Below, one piece after another: positions 1 through 7,883 of a DNA stretch of 64,000 nucleotides. The notes beneath the pieces were generated by a model. That model did no database searches. It worked only from the letters and a program-made list of their open reading frames with translations, and had not been told where the DNA came from. Source of the DNA: JADFQT01 sp965216025 (GTDB lineage: Bacteria > Chloroflexota > Dehalococcoidia > Lucifugimonadales > UBA3495); NCBI GenBank assembly GCA_965216025.1, contig CBDCEX010000018.1, positions 1,149,298-1,213,297 on the forward strand, given 5' to 3'. A program made the translations under genes and the position numbers. Within the stretch, counting starts at the first letter, position 1. Each line of letters opens with the position of its first letter.

Positions 1-770
1 AAGTGAAAAATGCTGGCGGCCAGTACAGCGTCGGCCTGACCCTCGTCGAAGGCCTGGAACAGGTGGTCCAGGTTTCCCGCGCCTCCGCTGGCGATGACCG
101 GCACGGTCACCGCCTGGGAGATAGCTCGGGTCAAAGCCAGGTCGTAGCCCTCCAAATGACCATCGGCATCCATGCTGGTCAGCAATATCTCCCCTGCGCC
201 CAGTTCCACCGCCCTTTCGCCCCAACGCACGGCGTCAATTCCAGTCGCGGTGCGCCCGCCGTGGGTATACACCTCCCAAAGGGAATCAGGCGTAAGGGCC
301 AGGCTTCCCAGCCGGGCCAAAGACTCAGCCGAAGATTCAGAACGATTCGGGGTTACTCGTTCGGCCGTTATCCTTTTGGCGTCCAGGGCAACCACAATGC
401 ACTGGTTACCGAATTGAGCTGCTCCCTTCTGGATCAAAGAGTGGTCGTTCACGGCGGCGGTATTGACCGACACTTTGTCGGCTCCGGCGTTCAGCATGCG
501 GCGCATGTCCTCAATGCTGCGGATGCCCCCTCCTACGGTCAGGGGGATGAAAACCCGCTCCGATACCCGCTGCACCACGTCGATCATGGTATCCCGGGCA
601 TCGGCGCTGGCGGTGATGTCCAGGAACACCAGCTCGTCGCCGCCTTCCCGGTCATAAACGGAGGCCAACTCCGCCGGGTCTCCGGCATCCCGTAAGTTCA
701 CGAAGCTGGTGCCTTTGACCACCCGACCGGCGTCTACATCGAGACAGGGGATAATTCTTTTCGTCAGCAT
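1..770 (-). CDS. hisF: Imidazole glycerol phosphate synthase cyclase subunit HisF (3' end outside window)
   Basis: HisF makes imidazole glycerol phosphate and AICAR from PRFAR, using ammonia from HisH, in histidine synthesis. Read from the ATG at 770, the protein opens with the HisF start MLTKRIIPCLDVD and carries GGGIRSIEDMRRML, the phosphate-binding GGGI loop, VYTHGGR, GAGEILLTSMD and the late ASGGAG loop. The end at position 1 falls in AASIFH, about 20 residues before the usual C terminus, so the gene runs out of the window. Odd feature: between VVALDAKR and WEVYTHGG there are roughly 25 extra residues, rich in Ser/Arg/Leu, that the Thermotoga-type protein lacks. E. coli-type proteins also have a longer segment in this place. 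The frame is intact through the insert. The identity is very secure. Confidence 0.95.
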   Translation of the reverse strand, partial: MLTKRIIPCLDVDAGRVVKGTSFVNLRDAGDPAELASVYDREGGDELVFLDITASADARDTMIDVVQRVSERVFIPLTVGGGIRSIEDMRRMLNAGADKVSVNTAAVNDHSLIQKGAAQFGNQCIVVALDAKRITAERVTPNRSESSAESLARLGSLALTPDSLWEVYTHGGRTATGIDAVRWGERAVELGAGEILLTSMDADGHLEGYDLALTRAISQAVTVPVIASGGAGNLDHLFQAFDEGQADAVLAASIFH

Positions 771-929
771 GATTCTTGTGGGCGTTGAGCGACCATGATT
801 CAGTATAGCATTGGCGGCCCCGGCTGCCGACCCGTAGCCGAACCCGGCCGGTATACGGGGGGCCCCGGTCTATATATAATTCTCGAGTCCCAGCGGGACG
901 CCGCAAGCCTGATTTTCTGGAGGTTCAAG

Positions 930-1328
930 ATGGCGGACTTAAGTTTGGAAGAGGCGGAAAGGATACTGCAGGCTGCCAAAGCTAAGGCACTGGAGATGGA
1001 CGTGAAGCTCAGTATCTCCGTGGTGGATGCCCGGGGCGACCTCAAGTGCATGGTCCGCATGGACGGCGCCCCCTGGCGCACACCCTACATATCCCGGGGC
1101 AAAGCCAGGGCCTCGGCCTGCTTCGGCATCCCCAGCGGCGATTTAACGGAGCGGGCTATGACCCCGGTGATGCGCGCGGTTATGGAGGTGGAGCGAGGGG
1201 AGTTTGTGCCTGGTCAAGGGGCGCTGCCGATTCTTCGGGGTGGCGAGCTGATCGGCGCAGTTGGGGGCAGCGGAGGCGCGGCTCAAGAGGATGAAGACGC
1301 CGCCCGCGCGGGAATAGCCGCTCTCTAG
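930..1328 (+). CDS. GlcG/HbpS-like (DUF336) family protein
   Basis: This 132-residue protein matches the GlcG/HbpS fold in pattern: an N-terminal helix (LSLEEAERILQAAKAKA), the strand SISVVDARGDLKCMVRMDGA, the conserved GKARASACFGIPS stretch and a glycine-rich C terminus (IGAVGGSGG). The family is linked to glycolate utilisation loci and to haem or cobalamin binding, but the biochemical role is unsettled. The ATG at 930 is chosen because GGAGG lies at 919-923, six bases upstream. A TATAAT-like box at 875-880 could be the -10 of its promoter, with no convincing -35. It is divergent from hisF across a 160-bp gap. The family assignment is good, the function open. Confidence 0.8.
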   Translation: MADLSLEEAERILQAAKAKALEMDVKLSISVVDARGDLKCMVRMDGAPWRTPYISRGKARASACFGIPSGDLTERAMTPVMRAVMEVERGEFVPGQGALPILRGGELIGAVGGSGGAAQEDEDAARAGIAAL

Positions 1329-1441
1329 GTTAATATCGTCGGCTCGCTGCTTGCTATACTCCTACCTAGCCCGTACCCTCCCGATCATTAAGATTGGGCC
1401 CCACTTATTGGGGTGATCCAATATTTCTGCGGAGTTGAGCC

Positions 1442-2262
1442 ATGACGACGGCAGCACAGACTGGTTCGGTGGTTGCTCTATGACGGTATCCCGTGAAGTC
1501 GATGATGGGTGAGGAGTTGAATGCTGCGGATGTCACGGAACGTGGTTTGCTGGGGGATCGCGCCTTTGCCTTGGTGGATCCGGCCGATGGGAAGGTCGCC
1601 AGCGCCAAGAGTCCTCGAAAATGGCCAAACCTATTCGATTTTCGGGCTGCTTTAGCTGAGGCCCAACCCACTGGCGAGACCATTCCCCCGGTCCTCATTA
1701 CTCTGCCGGACGGCACCACAGTCACCAACCAGCGGAGCGACCTCAACGAAATCCTCTCGAAGGTGTTTGGCCGCCCGGTCGCGTTTGAGTCAACGGTGCC
1801 TGAGGCCCCCACCCTTGAAGAGTACTGGCCAGATTTGGAGGGCCTGGACTATAGGGACACGACCTCTGAGGAGTCTATGCCACCAGGCACGTTCTTCGAC
1901 CTCGCCGTAGTGCATATTCTGACGACCGCGACCATTGACCACCTTAGGGCGCTCTACCCGCAAGGACGCTTCGAAGTTCGGCGATTTAGACCCAACATCG
2001 TGGTGCAGCCAGCCTCAGAAGACAAGGACTTCGTTGAGAATGCCTGGGTCGGTAGCACCCTCGCCATCGGTGACCAGGTTCGCTTGAGCATAACTGGACC
2101 TTGCCCACGCTGCGTGATGACTACACTCCCCCGGGGGATTTACCCTATGATCCTGGCATTCTGCGCGCAGCGGCTCAGCACAATCAGGTTCACGTAGGTG
2201 TCTATGCCACCGTGCAGCAGGGGGGCAGGATCCACCGAGGTGATTCGCTCAAAATTGAGTGA
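1442..2262 (+). pseudogene. MOSC domain protein, broken by an in-frame UGA and a frameshift
   Basis: MOSC proteins bind sulfur through a conserved Cys and relate to the C-terminal domain of Mo-cofactor sulfurases. From the ATG at 1442 the reading MTTAAQTGSVVAL runs into TGA at 1481-1483 and then resumes as RYPVKSMMGEEL. Relatives have Trp in that place (LWRYPVKSM). The frame continues through GDRAFALVD, RFRPNIVV and CPRCVMTTLP, with the sulfur-carrying Cys. It then loses register at the CCCCCGGGGG run near 2129-2137. One base out of frame the expected ending appears: DLPYDPGILRAAAQHN, then VGVYATV, ending at TGA 2260-2262. It is therefore one gene with two lesions. Decay is the simplest reading; a local sequence error could explain the run-length shift but not the TGG-to-TGA change so easily. 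Confidence 0.8.
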
Positions 2263-2267
2263 TGCAC

Positions 2268-3446
2268 TCAGGCCAGCACCTTGTACCGGTAGCGGGAGGA
2301 GAGCAAGTCGCCTTCGGCGAAGCGGCTATATCGCAATGGCGTCATGTCCACGACCTTGGCCTCTCCCTCAACTATAAGTTCGGCCATGCCCTGGCCAATG
2401 GCCGGGGACAGCTTGAAGCCATGGCCGCTGAACCCCACGGCGCAGTAGAGTCCCTCAACTCCGGGGACCCGGTCCAAGATGGGATGCCAGTCGGGCGTGA
2501 CGGTAAATAACCCAGACCAGCCTCCCCGGAAGTAGGAATCAGCCATCTGAGGCATGCGCCGAATCAACCGCTGCATGACATCGGCTACACCGGCCAGGTC
2601 CACTCCCTGGTTGTAGCCCTCTACCTCCGCCTCATCCTCGCCAAAGCCCACCAGGGTCAGTCCGGTGCCCTCAGGTCGAAAGGAAAAAGACTGGGCGATG
2701 TCGCCAACGGTGGGATGACTGGGCAGCTGCCCGGTGGTCAGGTTAACCATGGGTCGGGTTACCGTCGCCACCTGGTGCCGCACTGTGTCCAGAGGGAGGT
2801 CGATCCCCATTCCAGACAGGAACCGGCGGGACCAGGGGCCGGCCGCGACCACCGCCACCGGCGTTTCCACCACGCCTTGCTCCGTCACCACCGCCCGCAC
2901 CCGGCCTCCGGAAATCCGAATTTCCTCGGCTGGGTTCCGCATGACGATCTCCGCACCCATTTCCCGGGCCCTCTTGGCATAGGATGCGGTAACCTGATAG
3001 GAGTCCGCATAACCGGATTGGGGTTCCCAGGCCATCGCCTCGCCGTTGGTAACTGAGATCATGGGGGCCAACTCCGCCGCCTCTGCCCTGGAGATCACCC
3101 GGGTGTCGATACCCAGCTCCTGCTGCATGGCCACGTTTCGCTCCAGGCCGGGTCGATCCTCGGCGTCTACGACGACCAAATAGCCGGTTTGAACGAATCC
3201 AGACGTCCCACCGACCGCATCTTCAAAGTTGGTAAACACCTTCAAGCTTTCCCACGCCAGAGAGGAGGTCACCGGATTGGAGTAGTGCATTCGGCAGATG
3301 GCCTGAGAACGGCCAGTAGAACCGGAGCCCAACACGTCCCTCTCCAACAGCAGGGATCTGGTCACGCCCAGCCTGGCCAGGTGGTAGAGCATGCTGCATC
3401 CCATGACACCGCCGCCAATAACCACCACATCCGCGGTGTTTCTCAT
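2268..3446 (-). CDS. FAD-dependent oxidoreductase, DAO/sarcosine-oxidase-beta type
   Basis: The 392-residue protein has the N-terminal Rossmann dinucleotide motif VVVIGGGVMGCSMLYHLA, a glutamate-ended second strand (LLLERD), and the DAO-family C-terminal signature GLYCAVGFSGHGFKLSPAIGQ. The segment GSTGRSQAICRMHY corresponds to the family's S-x-x-x region near the flavin. Such enzymes oxidise secondary or tertiary amino acids (sarcosine, dimethylglycine, proline) or act as dehydrogenase subunits; the substrate cannot be read from sequence. The gene lies just downstream and opposite to the broken MOSC gene. Being near the glycine cleavage operon, an N-methylglycine substrate is plausible but is only an inference. 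Confidence 0.85.
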   Translation of the reverse strand: MRNTADVVVIGGGVMGCSMLYHLARLGVTRSLLLERDVLGSGSTGRSQAICRMHYSNPVTSSLAWESLKVFTNFEDAVGGTSGFVQTGYLVVVDAEDRPGLERNVAMQQELGIDTRVISRAEAAELAPMISVTNGEAMAWEPQSGYADSYQVTASYAKRAREMGAEIVMRNPAEEIRISGGRVRAVVTEQGVVETPVAVVAAGPWSRRFLSGMGIDLPLDTVRHQVATVTRPMVNLTTGQLPSHPTVGDIAQSFSFRPEGTGLTLVGFGEDEAEVEGYNQGVDLAGVADVMQRLIRRMPQMADSYFRGGWSGLFTVTPDWHPILDRVPGVEGLYCAVGFSGHGFKLSPAIGQGMAELIVEGEAKVVDMTPLRYSRFAEGDLLSSRYRYKVLA

Positions 3447-3477
3447 AAGCCTAGCTCCTTGGCTGGATTATAAGTAA

Positions 3478-3552
3478 CCCGTTCATGGTTCGACAGGCTC
3501 ACCACGAACGCAAAGGCGCCCCTTCGCCCTTCGAGAGCCTCAGGACGAACGG
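3478..3552. repeat. Dispersed palindromic intergenic repeat, copy A
   Basis: The segment contains GGTTCGACAGGCTCACCACGA followed by the arm CTTCGAGAGCCTCAGGACGAAC. The same two arms recur at 5621-5755, 14821-14895 and 62739-62873 in varying order and orientation, always between genes. No coding capacity. Confidence 0.85.
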
Positions 3553-3597
3553 AATCACTGCCGCTCGGGGTGACATTATGAGATGGTAGTAAAATAA

Positions 3598-4020
3598 TCA
3601 ACTTTCTTCGTCATCTTGCCAAGAAACTACCCGGTCAATCCGAATATCTATGAGCACCATGTCCTCGTCAGTCAGCAACTCCCGGGCGAATTCCGCGCCC
3701 CGTACCTGCCCATCGTAACGAGTGCAGATTTTTGGAACTATTGATTCCAGATTATCTGTGGTGATGGAGGCTTTACCTTCGAGCACGATGTACCAATAGG
3801 GCCGCCCGGGCGCGGCGATGGACAAGGATACGGCGGGGTTGTTGGCGATATTTCGCGCCTTAGCAGTGCCGGAACCGGTCATGACCCAAACCCGGCCGTC
3901 TTCCCTTTCATACCAGACCGGCGCCACATGGGGCCTGCCGTCGGGCCGGACCGAAACTAGGTGGGCAACGTGAGGCTTGGCTAGCTGGGAGTCGATTTCC
4001 ACTGCGAAAAGCCTAGTCAT
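3598..4020 (-). CDS. Pyridoxamine 5'-phosphate oxidase-like (PPOX) split-barrel flavoprotein
   Basis: This 140-residue protein has the compact FMN/F420 split-barrel pattern: KPHVAHLVSVRPDGRPHVAPVWYEREDGRVWVMTG, then KARNIANNPAVSLSI and WYIVLEGKASI. In the family the arginine/lysine-rich KARNI segment contacts flavin phosphate. Members in F420-making actinobacteria and Chloroflexota include F420-dependent reductases, but many stand-alone members are uncharacterised, so cofactor and substrate stay open. It is co-directional with the radical-SAM-like gene upstream across a 28-bp gap and may be co-transcribed with it. Confidence 0.8.
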   Translation of the reverse strand: MTRLFAVEIDSQLAKPHVAHLVSVRPDGRPHVAPVWYEREDGRVWVMTGSGTAKARNIANNPAVSLSIAAPGRPYWYIVLEGKASITTDNLESIVPKICTRYDGQVRGAEFARELLTDEDMVLIDIRIDRVVSWQDDEES

Positions 4021-4048
4021 TACGCTCTAATCTGGATTGGTAAGCGGG

Positions 4049-5428
4049 TCACATGACGTTCCAGCTGGGGTTTTTTCCGGCCGCCCTTTCCAGGATGCCC
4101 ACCAGGTGGTCCCGTACCGCCGGGGCAACGAAGAACACGGGCATCAACAACTGCTCTTCGTCCGGGATGATACCCTCCTCCAAGGCCAGTTTGGTCAGGT
4201 CCGATCCGGGCAGCAGCCGGTTCCCCACCCGCATGGTCACGTGCGCCGCCCGGTCCGCCGACGCGGTATCGGATAGGAAGGCCAGCTTGGCAGATACCGT
4301 AGCCTCGGTCTCGCCGGGCTCGCCGAACCCCTGAGTTATGCTACAGGCCAGTCCTTGACTGTGGCATAGGTCGCACAGCTCCCGAATCTGGCCGATGGCT
4401 GCCGACAGCTGCCGCTGCCTATCCGTTTCTCCTTCTTGAGCCGATTTGGCCGATATTCCCGGCCCGCCAATCAACACCATCTGGCAGCCCGACTGAACCA
4501 TCAGCGATACCAATTCCTGGTCTGACCCGTCCGTGCGCAAGTTGGTGTTCCATTTTATGTCCAGGTGCTCCGCCAGCAGACCCCGGCAGAGTTCCTTGGC
4601 GAAGTCCGGCGGGCTGCTGAAAGCCTGGTCGATGAAGAAAAACTCCCGCAGATTGTGCTGACTCTGAAGCCGCTTCACCTCGGTGATTACCTGCTCCACG
4701 GAACGGGAAATCCGCGTCTGAGACTCCTGTTCCGATCCGGTCTTCTCCCCGGGAGGAGCCGCGACGGTGGATGGATACCAACCCAGCTTGGTGATGACGC
4801 CCACGCCAAATCCGGCTTGGCGGTATTGGTCCAGGTCCAGGTCGTCAAGACGCGGCGGCTTGCTCAATCCCGAGGAAGCCCGGTGGGGCGCTGTTTTGAT
4901 CGCCCCGTTCTGCCGGTAAATCACGCCGGACAGCTGGGACAAGTCTTTCAGCACGTCCCCAGTTATGCCGGAACTGCCGGATACCCCCTTGCTTTGCAGC
5001 AGGTCGGCCAGTTCGGCGAAGGTTTCAGCTGCGTCTCCTGCTAATCCAAGATCGGGCTCCAGAAATTTGAAACACTCCTGGGGCAAGGTGCTGAAGGCCG
5101 GGCCTCCGCAGGCAATGACGGCATCGCTGCAGCCGCGGACCCTCTGAATTACATCTTTGGTTATGGGCAGGGCCGACTGTGGGTTGACGTAGCTCCCGTT
5201 ATCCAGGTTTCGAATGGAAATTCCGACCAGCTCCGGCTGAAATTCCCGCACCGTGGCTTCAGTTTTGGCCAGGTAATCCTCGGCGAACATCAGGTCTAGA
5301 ATCTTCAGCGGGTGACGCTCCGGATCTATGTATGCCGCCACGTAGGCCAGGCCGATGGGAAGGGGGCGCACCTCCTGGCGGCTCATCCAGCGGTTGTGCC
5401 GGTTGGTGGCTATCAGCAATATGCGCAT
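4049..5428 (-). CDS. B12-binding/radical-SAM-like protein lacking the cluster cysteines
   Basis: The 459-residue protein has an N-terminal cobalamin-binding-type Rossmann domain (MRILLIATNRHNRW, LPIGLAYVAAYI, VGISIRNLDN, ACGGPAFS) and a C-terminal TIM-barrel part typical of B12 radical SAM enzymes (RSVEQVITEVKRL, EFFFIDQAFSSP, WNTNLRTDG, GEPGETEATV). Where the family has the CxxxCxxC loop after TKxG, this protein reads TKLGWYPSTVAAPP. All three cysteines that hold the 4Fe-4S cluster are replaced, while the frame and the rest of the domain are intact. It cannot be a conventional radical SAM enzyme. It may bind cobalamin or another ligand, act as a pseudo-enzyme, or be at an early stage of decay. 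The start at 5428 gives the expected N-terminal strand. Confidence 0.75.
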   Translation of the reverse strand: MRILLIATNRHNRWMSRQEVRPLPIGLAYVAAYIDPERHPLKILDLMFAEDYLAKTEATVREFQPELVGISIRNLDNGSYVNPQSALPITKDVIQRVRGCSDAVIACGGPAFSTLPQECFKFLEPDLGLAGDAAETFAELADLLQSKGVSGSSGITGDVLKDLSQLSGVIYRQNGAIKTAPHRASSGLSKPPRLDDLDLDQYRQAGFGVGVITKLGWYPSTVAAPPGEKTGSEQESQTRISRSVEQVITEVKRLQSQHNLREFFFIDQAFSSPPDFAKELCRGLLAEHLDIKWNTNLRTDGSDQELVSLMVQSGCQMVLIGGPGISAKSAQEGETDRQRQLSAAIGQIRELCDLCHSQGLACSITQGFGEPGETEATVSAKLAFLSDTASADRAAHVTMRVGNRLLPGSDLTKLALEEGIIPDEEQLLMPVFFVAPAVRDHLVGILERAAGKNPSWNVM

Positions 5429-6012
5429 GTCGTCTCGCTCCTCTGCCAGCTACAAACCAGGGTGGCAAGCGGCTTCCTGGTGGGGGCGGTCCCAATATAG
5501 CATATAACCAATCCCGCCGGAACCAATCGGGAAGCCTGCCTAATCGATGACAGGGGTCCCGGGTCTGGCATGGCAGCCCTATAAACCGGGGCAGGGTCTT
5601 TAGACTGGCATTGCGACTTATCATGCTCCGGCGGAGCGCCACCTAGAGATGAAAATGGATCCCCCTCGGCTCATGGTTCGACGGGCTCACCACGAGCGGT
5701 AGGGATCCCGTTCGTCCTGAGGCTCTCGAAGGACGAACGGGATATTTACAGAGCAGCCGAAGGGCTGCTCTCAGAATAAACTTCGCGGAGGAATCTCTGC
5801 TTGCCCACATGAGATTGCTTCAGTCCTGCGGCCCTCACAATTACGCTGGGGAGAACCGAAAGCCCATAGACCGGGGCTAACGCTGGCCTTGCGCCGCCTT
5901 CTAGCTGGAGTTATCATGCTAGCCGTCACAGGAAGCCCCAGCGCAGGGCCTTATCCCCTAGATTTACCCTAACTTTTCCGCCACTTGTTGGCGGCGAGTA
6001 CGGAGTTCTGGA
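5429..6012. other. 584-bp intergenic stretch upstream of gcvT
   Basis: No gene is seen here. It holds repeat copy B and its attached hairpin, then about 240 bp of unassigned sequence before gcvT that could carry the gcv promoter. I looked for a glycine riboswitch and did not find a complete aptamer. Confidence 0.5.
5621..5771. repeat. Dispersed palindromic intergenic repeat, copy B, with terminal hairpin
   Basis: Positions 5621-5755 are nearly identical, and equal in length, to 62739-62873: both run from TCATGCTCCGGCGGAGCGCC through GGTTCGACGGGCTCACCACGA to TATTTACAGAGCA. At the 3' end of this copy a perfect 9-bp stem (AGAGCAGCC, loop GAAG) spans 5750-5771. The repeat also contains the internal stem GTTCGTCC/GGACGAAC. 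Confidence 0.9.
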
Positions 6013-7140
6013 TTGCCCGAGACTAATCGGCGGACACCCCTGTATGACGCCCATGTTTCCGCTGGGGCCAGGATGGTCCCCTTCGGCGGCTGGGATATGC
6101 CGGTGCAGTATTCCGGCATTCTATCTGAAGTTAAAGCGGTGCGGACCGTAACCGGCCTATTCGACGTTTCACACATGGGCCGGGTGTACCTATCCGGTCC
6201 CCAGGCCGCCGAACTCCTGGACTGGGTTCTGACCGGCTCGGCCACCACTTTGAGGGTTGGTCGCGCCCGTTACTGCATGATCTGTAACGAAGCCGGCGGC
6301 GTCATCGACGACACCATATTCTATCGGCTGGATGAGCAGCGTTATCTGCTGGTGCCCAACGCCGGTAATCGGGATGAGGTTGTTGCCTGGTTGCGGAAAT
6401 GGCTCGACCAGAGGTTCGCCGGTGGCTGCGTTATTGACGACCGGACGCTGGAAACCGGATTGCTGGCAGTGCAGGGTCCGGAGGCGGCCGGCCTGGTGGA
6501 CCAACTTTGCACAATAGCCGACGGGACAAGTCCTTCCGGGCTTCGAATGTTCACCTGGGGAACCGGTGCTTGGACCGCCGGTGAGCTACAAGGGAAAGAC
6601 GTTTTTCTGGGGCGTACCGGATACACCGGAGAAGACGGCTTCGAGATGGTCGTGGATGCCGCCGATGCCCCAGCCGCTTGGGACTTGCTGGTCAGTCACG
6701 GAGCTACTCCCTGCGGCCTGGGCGCTCGGGATGTTCTCCGGCTGGAGGCCGGTTTGCCGCTGCACGGACATGAAATAAACCGAGACACCAGCCCAATAGA
6801 AGCAAGTCTGGAGCGTTTTGTGCGCCAGGACGGAGAATTTCTGGGATCCGAGGTCTTGCGTAAACAGCGCCAGGACGGAGTGGTAAGCAAACTGGTGGGA
6901 TTGCAGCTGCCGGGACGCAGCGCGCCCCGGGCCGAGTATCCCATCTTGTATCAGGGCGAGTCGGTGGGCCGGGTAACCAGCGGGAGCTACTCGCCCACCC
7001 TTGACAGTAGCATTGCGATGGGCTACGTTTTGGTGCGTTACACAGACCCCAGCCAAAAGTTGGACGTCGACATCCGAGGGCGCACCACTCCCGTGGAGGT
7101 TGTACCCTTGCCCTTCTATACCAGACCCCGCAGGGCTTAG
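6013..7140 (+). CDS. gcvT: Glycine cleavage system T protein (aminomethyltransferase)
   Basis: GcvT takes the aminomethyl group from lipoyl-GcvH and forms 5,10-methylene-THF plus ammonia. The 375-residue length is normal. Hallmarks are RRTPLYDAHVSAGARMVPFGGWDMPVQY, GLFDVSHMGRVYLSG, the folate-site stretch FLGRTGYTGEDGFE with its Glu, ARDVLRLEAGLPLHGHEI, and the C-terminal barrel (GRVTSGSYSPTL, IAMGYV). The start is TTG at 6013; an upstream ATG in frame is absent. It heads the run gcvT-gcvH-gcvPA-gcvPB. The spacer to gcvH carries a small inserted element. Confidence 0.95.
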   Translation: MPETNRRTPLYDAHVSAGARMVPFGGWDMPVQYSGILSEVKAVRTVTGLFDVSHMGRVYLSGPQAAELLDWVLTGSATTLRVGRARYCMICNEAGGVIDDTIFYRLDEQRYLLVPNAGNRDEVVAWLRKWLDQRFAGGCVIDDRTLETGLLAVQGPEAAGLVDQLCTIADGTSPSGLRMFTWGTGAWTAGELQGKDVFLGRTGYTGEDGFEMVVDAADAPAAWDLLVSHGATPCGLGARDVLRLEAGLPLHGHEINRDTSPIEASLERFVRQDGEFLGSEVLRKQRQDGVVSKLVGLQLPGRSAPRAEYPILYQGESVGRVTSGSYSPTLDSSIAMGYVLVRYTDPSQKLDVDIRGRTTPVEVVPLPFYTRPRRA

Positions 7141-7145
7141 AGGGT

Positions 7146-7358
7146 GGGTGTTTAAAAAGCCTGGCTTATTGTCCGGGCTAGAATCAAAGAATATGCATCC
7201 TGGTATGGCCTGATAAGAGCCCCTTCTCCCTTGATGGGAGAAGGCTGGGATGAGGGTGATGCCCCTCACCACAATCCTCTCCCACAAGGGGAGAGGATGC
7301 CGAAGCCCAAGACGGGATGACACCCTGAGCCTAGAAGTAGGGAACTTTTTAAACACCC
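7146..7358. mobile_element. MITE-like element in the gcvT-gcvH spacer
   Basis: The ends are inverted repeats, GGGTGTTTAAAAAG at 7146-7159 and CTTTTTAAACACCC at 7345-7358, enclosing 213 bp without coding capacity. Inside lies a copy of the repeat family CTTCTCCCTTGATGGGAGAAGG ... CCTCACC ... CTCTCCCACAAGGGGAGAGG (7220-7298), which is also found reversed at 11838-11920. The element separates gcvT from the rest of the operon but leaves the gcvH ribosome binding site (AGGAGG, 7366-7371) outside. Confidence 0.65.
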
Positions 7359-7380
7359 TCGGACAGGAGGTTTCAGCAAG

Positions 7381-7770
7381 TTGAGTCCTGACGACTGCAA
7401 GTACACCCAGGAGCACGAATGGGTCAAGGTGGAAAACGCCGAAAGGGGACAGGCCCTGGTGGGGATAACCGATTATGCCCAGGACCAGCTGGGGGATGTG
7501 GTCTATTTGGATCTGCCCCAAGCCGGTTCTTCAGTGAAGCAGCAGGACAAGATGGGCGAGGTAGAGTCGGTCAAAGCCGTTTCCGACATTTTCGCTCCGG
7601 TCAGCGGACAGGTTATGGAGGTTAACACCGACCTGTTGGACCATCCGGAGCGGGTCAACGAGGACCCCTTCGGGCAGGGTTGGCTGATTCGGGTCACCAT
7701 GTCCAGCGCCGGTGAACTGGACGGCCTCATGTCGGCCGCCGAGTACGCATCCTACATTAGTGGATTGTAG
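7381..7770 (+). CDS. gcvH: Glycine cleavage system H protein (lipoyl carrier)
   Basis: GcvH carries the aminomethyl intermediate on a lipoyl-lysine between GcvP, GcvT and the L protein. The 129-residue protein has the family start (YTQEHEWVKVE), GITDYAQDQLGDVVYLDLP, and the lipoylation loop VESVKAVSDIFAPVSG with the acceptor Lys at about residue 65, then EVNTDLLDHPERVNEDPFGQGWL. The start is TTG at 7381, ten bases after a perfect AGGAGG. It lies between gcvT and gcvPA. Confidence 0.96.
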   Translation: MSPDDCKYTQEHEWVKVENAERGQALVGITDYAQDQLGDVVYLDLPQAGSSVKQQDKMGEVESVKAVSDIFAPVSGQVMEVNTDLLDHPERVNEDPFGQGWLIRVTMSSAGELDGLMSAAEYASYISGL

Positions 7771-7883
7771 TCCGAGGACTATGGTCCACCGCATGTTGGC
7801 CGGCCCGCGCCTATCTACCTCCAGCGGCCCACTCCCGGCCAATTCTCTAGTAAATTCCCTGGCATCCCAACTTGATTACTAAC

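Noticed and set aside
3..695. Long plus-strand open frame over the start of the window
   Set aside because: It is the antisense shadow of hisF, whose minus-strand reading is unmistakable.
5750..6012. Possible glycine riboswitch before gcvT (AGAGCAGCCGAAGGGCTGCTCTCAG)
   Set aside because: The GCCGAAGG/CTCTCAG resemblance comes from a simple 9-bp hairpin that is the tail of a dispersed repeat; no second stem or complete aptamer is present.
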